From: Psychrobacter glacincola
GTDB lineage: Bacteria; Pseudomonadota; Gammaproteobacteria; Pseudomonadales; Moraxellaceae
DNA: 64,000 nt
NCBI RefSeq assembly: GCF_904846075.1
Contig: NZ_CAJGZH010000002.1
Coordinates: 620,001-684,000, forward strand
Direction: 5' to 3'
The number at the start of each line of letters is the position of its first letter. Positions within the stretch are counted from its first letter, which is position 1. Made by a program: the position numbers and the translations under genes. The notes below the pieces were generated by a model that saw only the letters and a program-made list of their open reading frames with translations, made no database searches and was not told where the DNA came from. Positions 45,435-54,675 of the stretch are shown here, one piece after another.

Positions 45435-45490
45435 TAGACCCTGTATCAGCATGAAAAACGTCCATTACACCAATGAAGTAGAGAAATTTT

Positions 45491-46750
45491 TTAATTATTC
45501 GTCATAGTATATATCAATATAATTAAAACAGTCATGTGAATAATTTGGATTGGAACAAAAGCAAGTGCGTATTGAAAACCACCCGTAATTGCCGCATTAA
45601 TTGATTTAGAAATTGCATGTGTCGCTAAACCCAATAATAAGGCGAGCAATAAAATAGGGTTAGTTGGGTTCCCTTGCATGACTACGGCAGCCATTGCTGC
45701 ATGCACCTCAAACATAGAACTCAGTACGGTTCCTGCAATAAGACCGGCGTCACCCAGCCATAAACTTAAACCATAAACAACTACTTGAATAATAGTAAGT
45801 GAAACTACAATGATACCTGCCTCTTTTAGACTAAACATCGGTGTATCAGCTAACTTAGCTTTCTCTTCGGATCGAGTTTTTCTCATCAGCCATATCCCAG
45901 GAATAATTAACATTATAATGGCAATAATAGAGGGGAATAATAAGATTTTAAGCCAACTAAAACTTACACCTGCAACAATAATAAGAAGTTGCACCACTGT
46001 TGCGACACAGGATATAAGCGCAGCTCCAGCATTTTCTTTTGCATCTGCACGACCCTGACGAACTTCTATTCCAAGGCTTGCAATCGTGGCCGTACTTGAG
46101 ACAAATCCTGATGCTAAAGCAGATAAAAACATGGCGTGGCGTGATGGTAGAAGCCTCTTTGCCATATGTGCTAGTGCTTGAATGGCTAAAATCAATGTCA
46201 ACAATTTTAAAATAATATAAGGATTTAGTACTGAACCCCAAAGATCCCTATCGGGAGTTAAAGGAAGTGCAATTAAAAGTAAGGCCAGTAAAAAGATACC
46301 ATCTTTGAATTCACGCTCAGTAATCCATTTAACCGCTACTCCATGCATTGAATGCTTTGTCACTAGAAGGAAAGTAAGGACGACGGTAAGTGCCGCTGCA
46401 TAAGGAATATGCCATAAACATAGTCCACCTATAAAATAGGTGAGTATAAAAGCAAGTTCAGTGGTGACACCTGGATCTTCAATTTGTTTATGAATAGAGA
46501 TGATACTTATACCACCTATTATCAATGCCCCTATGAGTCCGAAATAAAAACCGAAAGAAAAACAAATTGCCCCTAATAGAGAGCAAATTGCAAAAGATCT
46601 AATACCTGCAAAGCTGTGTTGATTCTCACGTTGTTTGCTACGCTCTCTTTCTAGACCAATGAGTAGTCCACAACCTAGCGCTGCAGTAGATGCAGTAATT
46701 AAGTTTTGGACAGATTCAATCGTAAATGTATTCTCTATTATGAAATTCAT
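45491..46750 (-). CDS. MgtC/SapB-DUF4010 family membrane protein
   Basis: About 419 residues with some 12 transmembrane helices. The N-terminal part has the MgtC/SapB-like 'ALGCGLLIGLERERSKQREN' and 'GIRSFAICSLLGAI' blocks; the rest is DUF4010 with 'SALASGFVSSTATIASLG'. ATG 46750 follows GAGAGTGAG; a TTG at 46777 is in frame but less likely. The role of this family is not established; Mg2+ or osmotic homeostasis has been suggested for MgtC relatives. It is cargo between the integrase operon and the LRR gene. Confidence 0.8.
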   Translation of the reverse strand: MNFIIENTFTIESVQNLITASTAALGCGLLIGLERERSKQRENQHSFAGIRSFAICSLLGAICFSFGFYFGLIGALIIGGISIISIHKQIEDPGVTTELAFILTYFIGGLCLWHIPYAAALTVVLTFLLVTKHSMHGVAVKWITEREFKDGIFLLALLLIALPLTPDRDLWGSVLNPYIILKLLTLILAIQALAHMAKRLLPSRHAMFLSALASGFVSSTATIASLGIEVRQGRADAKENAGAALISCVATVVQLLIIVAGVSFSWLKILLFPSIIAIIMLIIPGIWLMRKTRSEEKAKLADTPMFSLKEAGIIVVSLTIIQVVVYGLSLWLGDAGLIAGTVLSSMFEVHAAMAAVVMQGNPTNPILLLALLLGLATHAISKSINAAITGGFQYALAFVPIQIIHMTVLIILIYTMTNN

Positions 46751-47587
46751 CTCACTCTCTATGACCCCTGCTGTCAAATCCGTACAGTTGAACTTGGGAG
46801 ATTTTGATTACGCAGCATGACGATAAAAATCAAACCACACCTGTCTTGGCGACCTATATCTCAACAGAACCAGTCGTTTTACTCTTTAAACCTGTTAATA
46901 GACCACTTAAAATAGACTGCTTTAATGGAAACACTTATAACAGACTGCCACAGTACTATCAAAGACTCAGCACACTGACACAATACAATAGCCTTCATTC
47001 GCTTTATTATGCCAGTTAGATAAGGTTTCCATGGCTATCTTAACTGCTTTGCAGTCGCTAAGATATTGCCATTGTTCTCTAGAATTTTTTCAGCATAGCT
47101 CAATCTCGCTTTTGACAAATAATAAGCCGCTTGCTATCATAAAAAAACATCGTGGGTTTACCGCTACTTCCAGCGCGATGAAAAATAAAGACTGGTAAAA
47201 CGCACAACTCCTTTTTGCTCTGTAAGGTGACTGTGTCGTTTCAATTTGACACAGACAGAGCAACAGGAGATTTCTTTATGACTACTTCTAGTCAATTAGC
47301 TGCAACCTTTATACTTCTTAATCATTGTCCTCATACTCAGCTACTGAGTCTTATGAGCGCTTTCTGTTATTCCGCTTTTTTAAGCAAATCCTCCAAACCG
47401 CTTCATAAACCTTTATCAGTCTCAGTCACTGTTATACCAAGCTCTGTTAAGAATATGGCTTACCTTGGTTTTATTACTGTGCCCAACTGTTCTGCAGTTT
47501 GACACATAACAATAAAACCAGATAAAAATTTGAATGCATTCACCTCATTTAACCATCATTATTTAACAGGCATTAAAAGGTAACCTT
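46751..47587. other. 837-bp region without a credible gene
   Basis: Two plus-strand reading frames (46804-47019, 47215-47502) lack ribosome sites or family features. On the minus strand between about 47500 and 47320, a frame reads 'FLTELGITVTETDKGL' and 'SGLEDLLKKAE' interrupted by several in-frame stops, suggesting a decayed gene. A hairpin-like segment lies near 47030-47070. It looks like degraded mobile or cargo DNA. Confidence 0.45.
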
Positions 47588-48451
47588 ATGACAGTATATA
47601 GCGATAAAACCAACCAAAATGACAATACAAATATCAATCAAGATACGCACGTTGAAGACTGGATGATAGAGATATGGGACTGGATTGACAACCATAATAT
47701 AGCAGGCCGCTCTGACAGCAGCGTCCCTCGTGAACCTGAAGCGTTGCGCCAGTTAGAGCGACTGGATTTAGGATATGGAAAATCAACGAGTTATAGTTAT
47801 ATTGATAATAAGTCAGTATTACAAAGCGAAAGTGAGTCCACTAAGCCATTACCTAGCGCTATCGGCCATTTAAAAAATCTAAAGTATCTTAGACTCAGAG
47901 GTTTTAATGAGCTGCCAGAAGAGATTGCTCAACTAGAGAACTTAGAGACGCTGGTGTATATGAACTGCGATTTCACTGAATTCCCAAAGGTACTGTGTAA
48001 GTTAAAGAACCTTAAATCGCTTAAGATTTTTTCAAAGAGCTTGGAGAGGTTTCCTGATGAGCTCGGTAATCTATCATCGCTTACCCATTTTGATATGAGA
48101 GGATCGAAAGTTCATGAGTTACCAGATGCTATTGGCAATCTAAGCAAACTCACAATTATTGAGCTATATGCCAATGAATATTTGAAGGTTTTGCCTGAGA
48201 GTATCGGAAATCTAACAAACCTTGAAAAATTAGAAGTACGTGCTTCTGATTTTCAAGTCCTGCCAAGTTCTATAGGCAATCTAAGTCAATTAAAAAGTCT
48301 TGGGCTTTATCACAATGGTCTACAAAGTCTGCCTGATAGTGTTACCAATCTCAAAGCATTAGAACAACTGGATGTTAGTGAGCCTATTCTCTCGGGTGTA
48401 TCAGAAACTGTCAGTCGATTTTTGGGTAGTATTGGTGGTAAGGTGACTTAG
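47588..48451 (+). CDS. Leucine-rich-repeat protein
   Basis: A 287-residue soluble protein with about eight LRR units of 22-24 residues from residue ~80 to 275, such as 'LPSAIGHLKNLKYLRLRGFN' and 'LPESIGNLTNLEKLEVRASD', with consensus LP-x2-IGNL-x2-L-x2-L. There is no signal peptide or membrane segment, so it is cytoplasmic. AAAAGGTAACCTT precedes the ATG. The repeats are a protein-binding scaffold; no enzymatic domain is attached. Function unknown, although LRR proteins as island cargo can act in defence or effector sensing. Confidence 0.82.
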   Translation: MTVYSDKTNQNDNTNINQDTHVEDWMIEIWDWIDNHNIAGRSDSSVPREPEALRQLERLDLGYGKSTSYSYIDNKSVLQSESESTKPLPSAIGHLKNLKYLRLRGFNELPEEIAQLENLETLVYMNCDFTEFPKVLCKLKNLKSLKIFSKSLERFPDELGNLSSLTHFDMRGSKVHELPDAIGNLSKLTIIELYANEYLKVLPESIGNLTNLEKLEVRASDFQVLPSSIGNLSQLKSLGLYHNGLQSLPDSVTNLKALEQLDVSEPILSGVSETVSRFLGSIGGKVT

Positions 48452-48690
48452 ACGATGTTGTATGTGAATGCTGCGGTTATGCTTGTCAGATTGAAGTACC
48501 TGAAAACATTCTTCATATGTGCAAAAAAGATAGTTAGTTATGCGCAATATGTGAGTATGCTTTGTGACAGACGGATGAATAAAACAAATTAGTATTGACC
48601 GTCAAAAAAGCCAGACAGATTAAGTTGTCCGGCTTTTTTGTGGGCAGCACTTCTTCTCTTAAACACAGTCCAAAATTAGTGTGCTACCAA
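48452..48690 (+). pseudogene. Decayed partial copy of the zinc-ribbon gene and its terminator
   Basis: The reading frame 'DDVVCECCGYACQI' with stops after 'KKDS' and 'CEYAL' aligns with 'DDVLCEYCGYVC' and 'CEHAV' of the gene at 44955. The following hairpin (48604-48639, AAAAAAGCCAGACA/TTGTCCGGCTTTTTT) and the 'TCTTAAACACAGTCCAAAATTAGTGTG' tail (given as TAAACACAGTCCAAAATTAG) also match the sequence after the first copy. It is a diverged segmental duplication of about 240 bp. The rest of the gap to 48815 is gene-free. Confidence 0.78.
48604..48639 (+). terminator. Terminator hairpin after the LRR gene
   Basis: AAAAAAGCCAGACA pairs with TTGTCCGGCTTTTTT over a seven-base loop and ends in a T-run. 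It is the duplicate of the terminator at 45288. Confidence 0.8.
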
Positions 48691-48815
48691 AACCTTCGCT
48701 ATTTTTATGCATTGTTATAAAATTAGGCTAAGCTGAATAGTTACCTTAATTAGCTGTCTTTTGATAAAAATTTTACTTATTTCGGTTTATTTATAAGAGA
48801 TATGTTCAACTATAA

Positions 48816-49958
48816 TCAAGCGCCAGCCTTTTCTGCTGCATAACTTGCTTGGCTTTGACTGTAACCATCACTTTCAGAAAGTGTTTCAATAAGACTTTTA
48901 CGTGAGTAGCCAGAGTATTCAAGCCATTCTTTTGCTGACATCAGCGCTTGCTCATTCCAATCAATATTTAAGCCATCTACTGCTACAGTCGAATCATCAA
49001 CAGCATATCCGTCGCTCTCAGTAAGTGTTTCAATAAGACCTTTACGTGAGTAGGGAGCGCAATCAAGCCACTCTTTAGCTGCCTTCTTAGCTTGTTTAGT
49101 CCAGTTCATATCTAGACTATCTACTGCAAAGGTGGCATCGCTAACGCCATACCCGTCACTCTCAGAAAGCGTTTCGATAAGACCTTTACGTGAGTAGGGA
49201 GAGCAATCAAGCCACTCTTTAGCTGATCTGGCCGCATTCTTTTGAGGGCCTGTTAGATCGCCAGGATTCTTACAGATTACTTCTGCTCTTTCTGTGTGGC
49301 TCTGCTTAGGTTTGTCGCTCTTAGCTTGACCTAAATTTAAGCTATCTACTGCTGCAGTCGCATCATTGACTGAGTAACCGTCATATTCTAGCTGCTCAAT
49401 CAGACCATCTCGTGAGAAACCTGAATCTCGAAGATAAGACTTCGCTGTTTTCTTGGCTTGCTTAATCCAGTTCATATCCAAACTATCTACTGCTGTGGTC
49501 GCATCACTAATTGTATAGCCGTCATAATCTAGTTGCTCAATCAAACCCTTGCGTGAAAAACCCGAATCTTGAAGATAAGACTTCGCCGTTTTCTTGGCTT
49601 GCTTAAGCCAGTTCATATCCAAACTATCTATTGCTGTGGTCGCATCACCAATTGTATAGCCGTCATAATCTAGTTGCTCAATCAAACCCTTGCGTGAGAA
49701 ACCTGAGCTTTCAAGGTAGCTTTGAGCAGTTCTAACCGCATTTTTCTGAGCATTGGTTAGGTTTGTAGATGATGGCTGCAGTACAGCGCTGTCTGGCGTA
49801 GTGGTGGCGTTTGCTGAATGCGACGTATGAGCAGGTGGCCGTTTCTTTACAGATGGGCGAGTCATGTCTAATGACGACTTTTGTATAATCGGCTGAGGTT
49901 TCTGTTTAAATGACTCAGTAATAGAAACAGGCGTACTTTGTGGCAGTTTTGGTGGCAT
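48816..49958 (-). CDS. Protein of six Ltp-type repeats (host cell surface-exposed lipoprotein domain)
   Basis: A 380-residue protein with a Pro/Thr/Ser-rich N-terminal linker (1-75) and six repeats of about 47 residues. Three read like 'SYLxxSGFSRKGLIEQLDYDGY' (shown in parts: 'SYLQDSGFSRKGLIEQLDY') and three like 'EWLDCSPYSRKGLIETLSES'. This is the Ltp helix-turn-helix domain (PF07553), named for the phage TP-J34 superinfection-exclusion lipoprotein that blocks DNA injection. No signal peptide or lipobox is present here. Adding one base near 49989 joins this frame, through 'TKPEVAARSAMPPKLPQ', to the HNH nuclease encoded upstream, so the natural product is probably one HNH-Ltp protein. Confidence 0.8.
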   Translation of the reverse strand: MPPKLPQSTPVSITESFKQKPQPIIQKSSLDMTRPSVKKRPPAHTSHSANATTTPDSAVLQPSSTNLTNAQKNAVRTAQSYLESSGFSRKGLIEQLDYDGYTIGDATTAIDSLDMNWLKQAKKTAKSYLQDSGFSRKGLIEQLDYDGYTISDATTAVDSLDMNWIKQAKKTAKSYLRDSGFSRDGLIEQLEYDGYSVNDATAAVDSLNLGQAKSDKPKQSHTERAEVICKNPGDLTGPQKNAARSAKEWLDCSPYSRKGLIETLSESDGYGVSDATFAVDSLDMNWTKQAKKAAKEWLDCAPYSRKGLIETLTESDGYAVDDSTVAVDGLNIDWNEQALMSAKEWLEYSGYSRKSLIETLSESDGYSQSQASYAAEKAGA

Positions 49959-50959
49959 AGCAGAACGTGCTGCAACTTCTGGTTTGGTATCTTATTAACC
50001 ACTTGGTCATGCGTTAAGCTTGGAGTCTGGTCTATTTTTGCCCCTTTCGAGCGATTACAGCGCCAACACAGTACCTGTAGGTTATATTCTGTTGATTTAC
50101 CACCTTTTGATAAAGGCACGATATGGTCAATCTCAAGTAAAAGATTTTTTTCATCCGAAGTGGAGAGGGAACATATCTGACAAGTAAAATTATCTCTTAC
50201 TTTAATTCTCTCTCTTAACTTGGCTGTCATTAATGCTCGCTGACCTGCCACACTATTCTCGAATTTTACCAATTCAGCTAAATACCCAATAAATCGTTCT
50301 AGCTGTTCTAAGTCCAATCTAAAGTCAAACCTTGATGAGCTATTACCCCCAGCTGAGACATATTGAAAGGTATAAACAGGAAAATACAACTGAGATAAGC
50401 TAACAAGCATAAAGCCTAATTCTTGCTTTATCCTATCTTCACTAGAGCGCAGCACAAATGGTGGTATGGATTCCATTACACTTGCTATCGTATCATCCCT
50501 TTCTTGCACCAACAAACCCTTGCCTTGTTCGGCGGCAGAGAAATCATTTAGTGCGTTCTCAAACTTCTCTAAAGTTTCTTCGGTCGGTTTGATATTGAAA
50601 TATTTACATAGATACTTGAAAGGCTGATCGTTAGCATTTTTCACAATAGATAGAGAGCATGGATGTGTCCATCGATTGTTTGTGCTTTCAGACCAGTTTT
50701 TTCTTTTCATGTTGTATCTACTAGTATCGGACAACTGCCCTTTACCATAGTCGAAGGATTCTATATCAGCATACGACAACTTTAGGTTTTGAATGTGTTG
50801 GTTTAAGTCATTACAGTCTTGTACATGCTGAGAGATACTTTCTTTTATGGCAAGAAATTCCTCACTCTTAAAGTAACGATCTATAGCATACGGGTAAGCG
50901 ACATTCTTTATGAAAAGAAAAGTAACTACTGCAAAAATAATTGTATAAATAAAAAACAA
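49868..50959 (-). CDS. Membrane-anchored HNH endonuclease, probably fused to the Ltp repeats
   Basis: This 363-residue frame starts at a TTG (50959) with GGAG seven bases upstream. Residues 1-20 are a transmembrane anchor (FFIYTIIFAVVTFLFIKNVA), 21-260 are a helical region of unknown fold, and 265-325 are an HNH nuclease: 'RDNFTCQICSLS', 'LLLEIDHIVPLSKGG', 'YNLQVLCWRCNRSKG', with the catalytic His and the Cys pairs for zinc. The final ~35 residues after 'VVNKIP' look out of frame; one added base gives 'NKITKPEVAA' and leads into the Ltp repeats. It lies downstream of zorD on the same strand. It resembles neither a homing nuclease nor ZorE in layout. Confidence 0.82.
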   Translation of the reverse strand: MFFIYTIIFAVVTFLFIKNVAYPYAIDRYFKSEEFLAIKESISQHVQDCNDLNQHIQNLKLSYADIESFDYGKGQLSDTSRYNMKRKNWSESTNNRWTHPCSLSIVKNANDQPFKYLCKYFNIKPTEETLEKFENALNDFSAAEQGKGLLVQERDDTIASVMESIPPFVLRSSEDRIKQELGFMLVSLSQLYFPVYTFQYVSAGGNSSSRFDFRLDLEQLERFIGYLAELVKFENSVAGQRALMTAKLRERIKVRDNFTCQICSLSTSDEKNLLLEIDHIVPLSKGGKSTEYNLQVLCWRCNRSKGAKIDQTPSLTHDQVVNKIPNQKLQHVLLCHQNCHKVRLFLLLSHLNRNLSRLYKSRH

Positions 50960-51446
50960 GATTTTTCTCCATGCATATTTATCAGATAACTACTAATACC
51001 TTTGTTAGTCTAAAGGCTTATAACATTAAAAAATCTTTAAAATAAGCAGGTAGAGTAAGGCTAGCTATGCTTAAGCTCATTGTAGTCAATTTATAAAAAC
51101 CTTCCACTACTTTAAAATTCCTGCTAGCTCGTTAGGGAACCATACCTTTATCTATGTCACTCAGAATTAGGATCTGTAGTAGATAAGGAGTAAATACCAC
51201 TCAATTTTCTCAGAATTTTAAGCTAGTTAGATGATGACCCATAAATAAATTAAACTAGCTCACATCTAATACATTGCAACCTTGATAGCTATCAGTATAA
51301 ACAAGCCTGTCAGGCTTTATTTTATGCTTGATGACGGACATTAGAGTGGTCTGTTCAGTATCTGCTAGGACTTTACAACCAGTTATCTTCATAAAAATAG
51401 TCTAGCATAGTGCTTATCTACTACAGCCACCTGTTAAAAATCTTAC
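50960..51446. other. 487-bp gap between HNH-Ltp gene and zorD
   Basis: No gene, RNA or clear terminator is supported. The stretch is AT-rich with scattered stops in all frames and probably holds the promoter of the HNH-Ltp gene. Confidence 0.5.
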
Positions 51447-54400
51447 TCAATAAATCGACTGAATCAGTTCTTGAGTAAGCTCTACGTTTGGTTTCAACAT
51501 ATCATCAGCCAGACTGCGCTTACTAGATAGTAGCTTATCCAGTTTGATTTCAAAGGTTTCAAAATCATCTGCTGCAATAGATGGGTAATAAACAAAAACC
51601 TCTTTATCTTGCCCAATACGGTAAGCTCTATCAGTTGCTTGATCTTCCTTAGCTGGGTTCCAACTGCGTGTATAGTGGATAACATGGTTTGCTTTTTGGA
51701 TATTCACACCAAAGCCAACTGCCACCGTGGATAAGATAATCACATTGAAACCATTCGTTTCTTGGAACTTATCAATAATGCCCTGCCGCGTTAAGCCTAC
51801 TCTACTATTAGTATTTGAATCCCCATTCACTGTAGTAACGTTTAATCCAAACCGCTCAAGGAGAAGTCGCTTTAAAAACACTTGAATAGCCCTGAACTCA
51901 GTAAAAATGATAACCTTCTCATTTTTTTGTTTTATGGTCTCTAAAGTGTTTATTAACCATTCGGCTTTAGGCGAATCCTTGATAGTCGCTTTTTCTTGAA
52001 AGGGGTGAGCACAAATCATTCGCATGTCATGTAGTGCTTTTAACATAACGCCTTTATGGCCTTGCTCAGATAAACTTCTATAATCATTTGATACTTGTTT
52101 ATAAAGTGTGCGTTGCAGCGTTGATATTTCAATATTTTTACAATCATTAATTTCGTGTTTTGCTGGCAACTCAGCGACATCATGCTTCATACGTCTTAAT
52201 ACTTGCGGCTCTATCAATTGACGAAGCTCATCTATTATCGCGTTGTCTTCATCGTCTTTCTTTTCAATAGGACGTCGATACTCTTTATTAAATTCACTAA
52301 GCGAACCCATCAGGTTTTCTTGAATGAAATCAAATAAGCACCATAGATCAACAAGTGAATTCTCTACAGGCGTGCCTGTACAAGCGATCTTAAAGTCTGC
52401 TTTTTGGGCTTTAGCGGCTTTAGTGACCATTGCAGTGGGCACTTTTATTTTTTGGGCTTCATCACATATCATGATACTCCAATCTACCCTCCCTAAAGAA
52501 ACTCAAGGTCTCGCATGGTTTCATAAGTAGTCAATACGATATCTGCCCCGCCTAACCAATTTTCTTCAAGTAGATTTGTTATTCCATAATCATTTCTTAA
52601 TTGAGAAGATATTAGGTGTTTGGGTATTTTTCGCTGTTTTAAATTATCGCCATATAAACTTAACACTTTTCCGAATTTTGCACTAAAAAACCTATTGATT
52701 TCAGCCTCCCAGTTCTCTAATAAAGAAACTGGTGCTACGACTAATGCAGGCTTTTTATATTCTGCGGTTTCTAGATATTCACCAATAAAACAAAGTAACT
52801 GCAGCGTTTTTCCTAATCCCATATCATCAGCTAATAAGCAGCCGCTAACCTGAGTTGGCGCATACTGATATAGGTTTTGTAGCCAAGCGATACCATACTC
52901 TTGATGCTTTTTTAAACTAAATTCTTGGCTTCTAAAACTTGATGGCAATCTGGCCTGAGGGCGGCGGCTTTCATCAAAAGTCAGAGTCTCGGCTCGCTTC
53001 TTAGTAAAGTCAGCCTCATCGATATTATTGGCAATCAATAAGGTAGATTTTTCTTTGTTTCATCAGCTTCTGGCTGCTCTTGCTCTATGTCGTTTTCCGC
53101 TGGGTCATCACTCTTTGAATCACGCAGATCATTAAGTAATTTTTTTGCATCATCTAATGGAATGGAGACGTTGCTGTCCGGATGTATAACAAAGCTCTCG
53201 CCTTCTGCCTCTGCATGCTGGATACGTTGCTCAAGTAGCTCAGTAGTGGCATCAGTATTATCAGAAGTAAATTGAGATAAGTCGGCTGACCCATCTATAA
53301 GATTCTGTGGTAACCATTCGGATTCACCACTATCTTTTTGAATGGCTTCAGAACTCAATTTTTCGGCTTCACCAATACCAATTACTCGATCGCTGTAATT
53401 ATTTAAATCTAGTACGTTTTTAGCTTGTAAATCATCTTCATGCTGCCGAATTTCTTCTAGATCACTTTTCAGTTCTTCCACTTGGTTATCTAAGTAGTTT
53501 GTTCTATCTATACTGTAGCCTGCCCATAGGAACACTGGTGATGATTTCTCATAAGTAGCAATAAAGTGTTGAGCTTGCTCTAGATTTGAAAGTTCTAACA
53601 GAATAGGGTCTTGTGCTCTACTTGAGTTTTCATGTAACGTTAGTTGAGCCGAACTAAAATGTGATGCTTCATCATAGGTTTTATCTATTAACAAACGGTA
53701 GCTATAGATTTCTGCCTCTTCTTTGGATTGCTCAAAGCCCTCTGGAGATATCACCTCTACAGCATCTTCCCCTAACTGAGCAAAGGGGTTATGTAAAAAG
53801 GTCTGTGCACGCTCGCCAGCTATCCGACGATTTGGCATCTTTTTAATTTCATTGAGTACACTCTTAACTTGCGGCTCGATAATAACGTGAGCCAGACCTC
53901 CTTCTGGTAAGCTGATCGTATATTCATCTTGCACTTCATTATACTTATCAAAAGTTTGTAGCCAATTTGAGGGCGAGTCTTTAAAATCAGGCTGCACCTC
54001 TACCACTGACTCTGTACTAACTAAGTTTTTACGGAGATTGAGTTGCAGCTCCTCTGGAGCAAGTACGATGGTTTTACGCAGAAACTCATCTAAGTTCGCC
54101 TCACTTTTATTCGCTAAACTGCGTATTTGCGCCCAATACTTTTGGTTTAATGATTTGTTTTTATCCGTGACACGAGAGAATTCTTTGGTTTTCTCTAATA
54201 GCTTCCAAGTCGCCTCACTCAATAAATGTTCTTTACCGGCAAGACTAATGATTGCCCCTGTACGCTTGACTGAGCCTTTGAATTTAACCTTGTTGTTATC
54301 ACACCAGCCATCCAAAATAATTTGAAAATCCGAATCACTTATACCATTTTCACTACGAATAATCGGGTATAAATCATTTGAGGACGGCAGATTGAGCAGA

Positions 54401-54666
54401 TCAATAACGCCATCATGCTCAGAGTCTTGTTGGATCTGAAAAAGCTCTTCCCATGGTAAGATATAGTTATCATCCGACTGATAGGCAACCTCCTCATCAG
54501 CTAGGCTCTCCCAATAGAAATCTGCATCCGTTTTAGCCACAGCTGTATAGCCGTGCTTTAAGCCAATATCATCGTATTGCAGCTGCAAAGGCACGATACT
54601 TGCTAATTCATCTTCTGCAGAAGCCTGCTCAACGGATTTTTTTCTTTTCCAGAACGCTAGTTTCAT
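51447..54666 (-). pseudogene. zorD: ZorD: Zorya type I helicase/nuclease, broken by two frameshifts
   Basis: Three consecutive frames make one protein of about 1,070 residues, the expected ZorD size. The first (54666-53035) is the N-terminal ZorD region; the second (to 52493) has the SNF2 ATP site 'LADDMGLGKTLQ' and 'LVVAPVSLLENW'; the third (to 51447) has the DEAQ box ('MICDEAQKI'), 'IACTGTPVENSL' and the helicase C motif 'DRAYRIGQDKEVFVYYP'. Adding one A in the run at 53048-53052 gives 'TKKKSTLLIANNID'. Adding one T at 52499-52501 gives 'DLEFSLGRVDWSIMICDEAQ'. Both shifts are in homopolymers and no other stops exist. ZorD is the DNA-degrading effector of Zorya. Confidence 0.87.
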
Positions 54667-54675
54667 ATCAGCTCT

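Noticed and set aside
46804..47019. Plus-strand 71-residue reading frame
   Set aside because: It starts at TTG without a ribosome binding site, shows no family feature, and lies in degraded DNA.
47215..47502. Plus-strand 95-residue reading frame
   Set aside because: Composition is not protein-like, there is no convincing ribosome site, and the opposite strand shows the more protein-like remnant.
49868..50959. HNH gene as ZorE of a type II Zorya
   Set aside because: The operon already has ZorC and ZorD (type I). The HNH protein has a transmembrane anchor and runs into Ltp repeats, unlike ZorE.
51447..54666. SNF2 helicase fragments as DISARM DrmD or a stand-alone SNF2 gene
   Set aside because: The upstream zorA, zorB and zorC genes and the DEAQ box identify it as ZorD; no drmA, drmB or drmC is visible.
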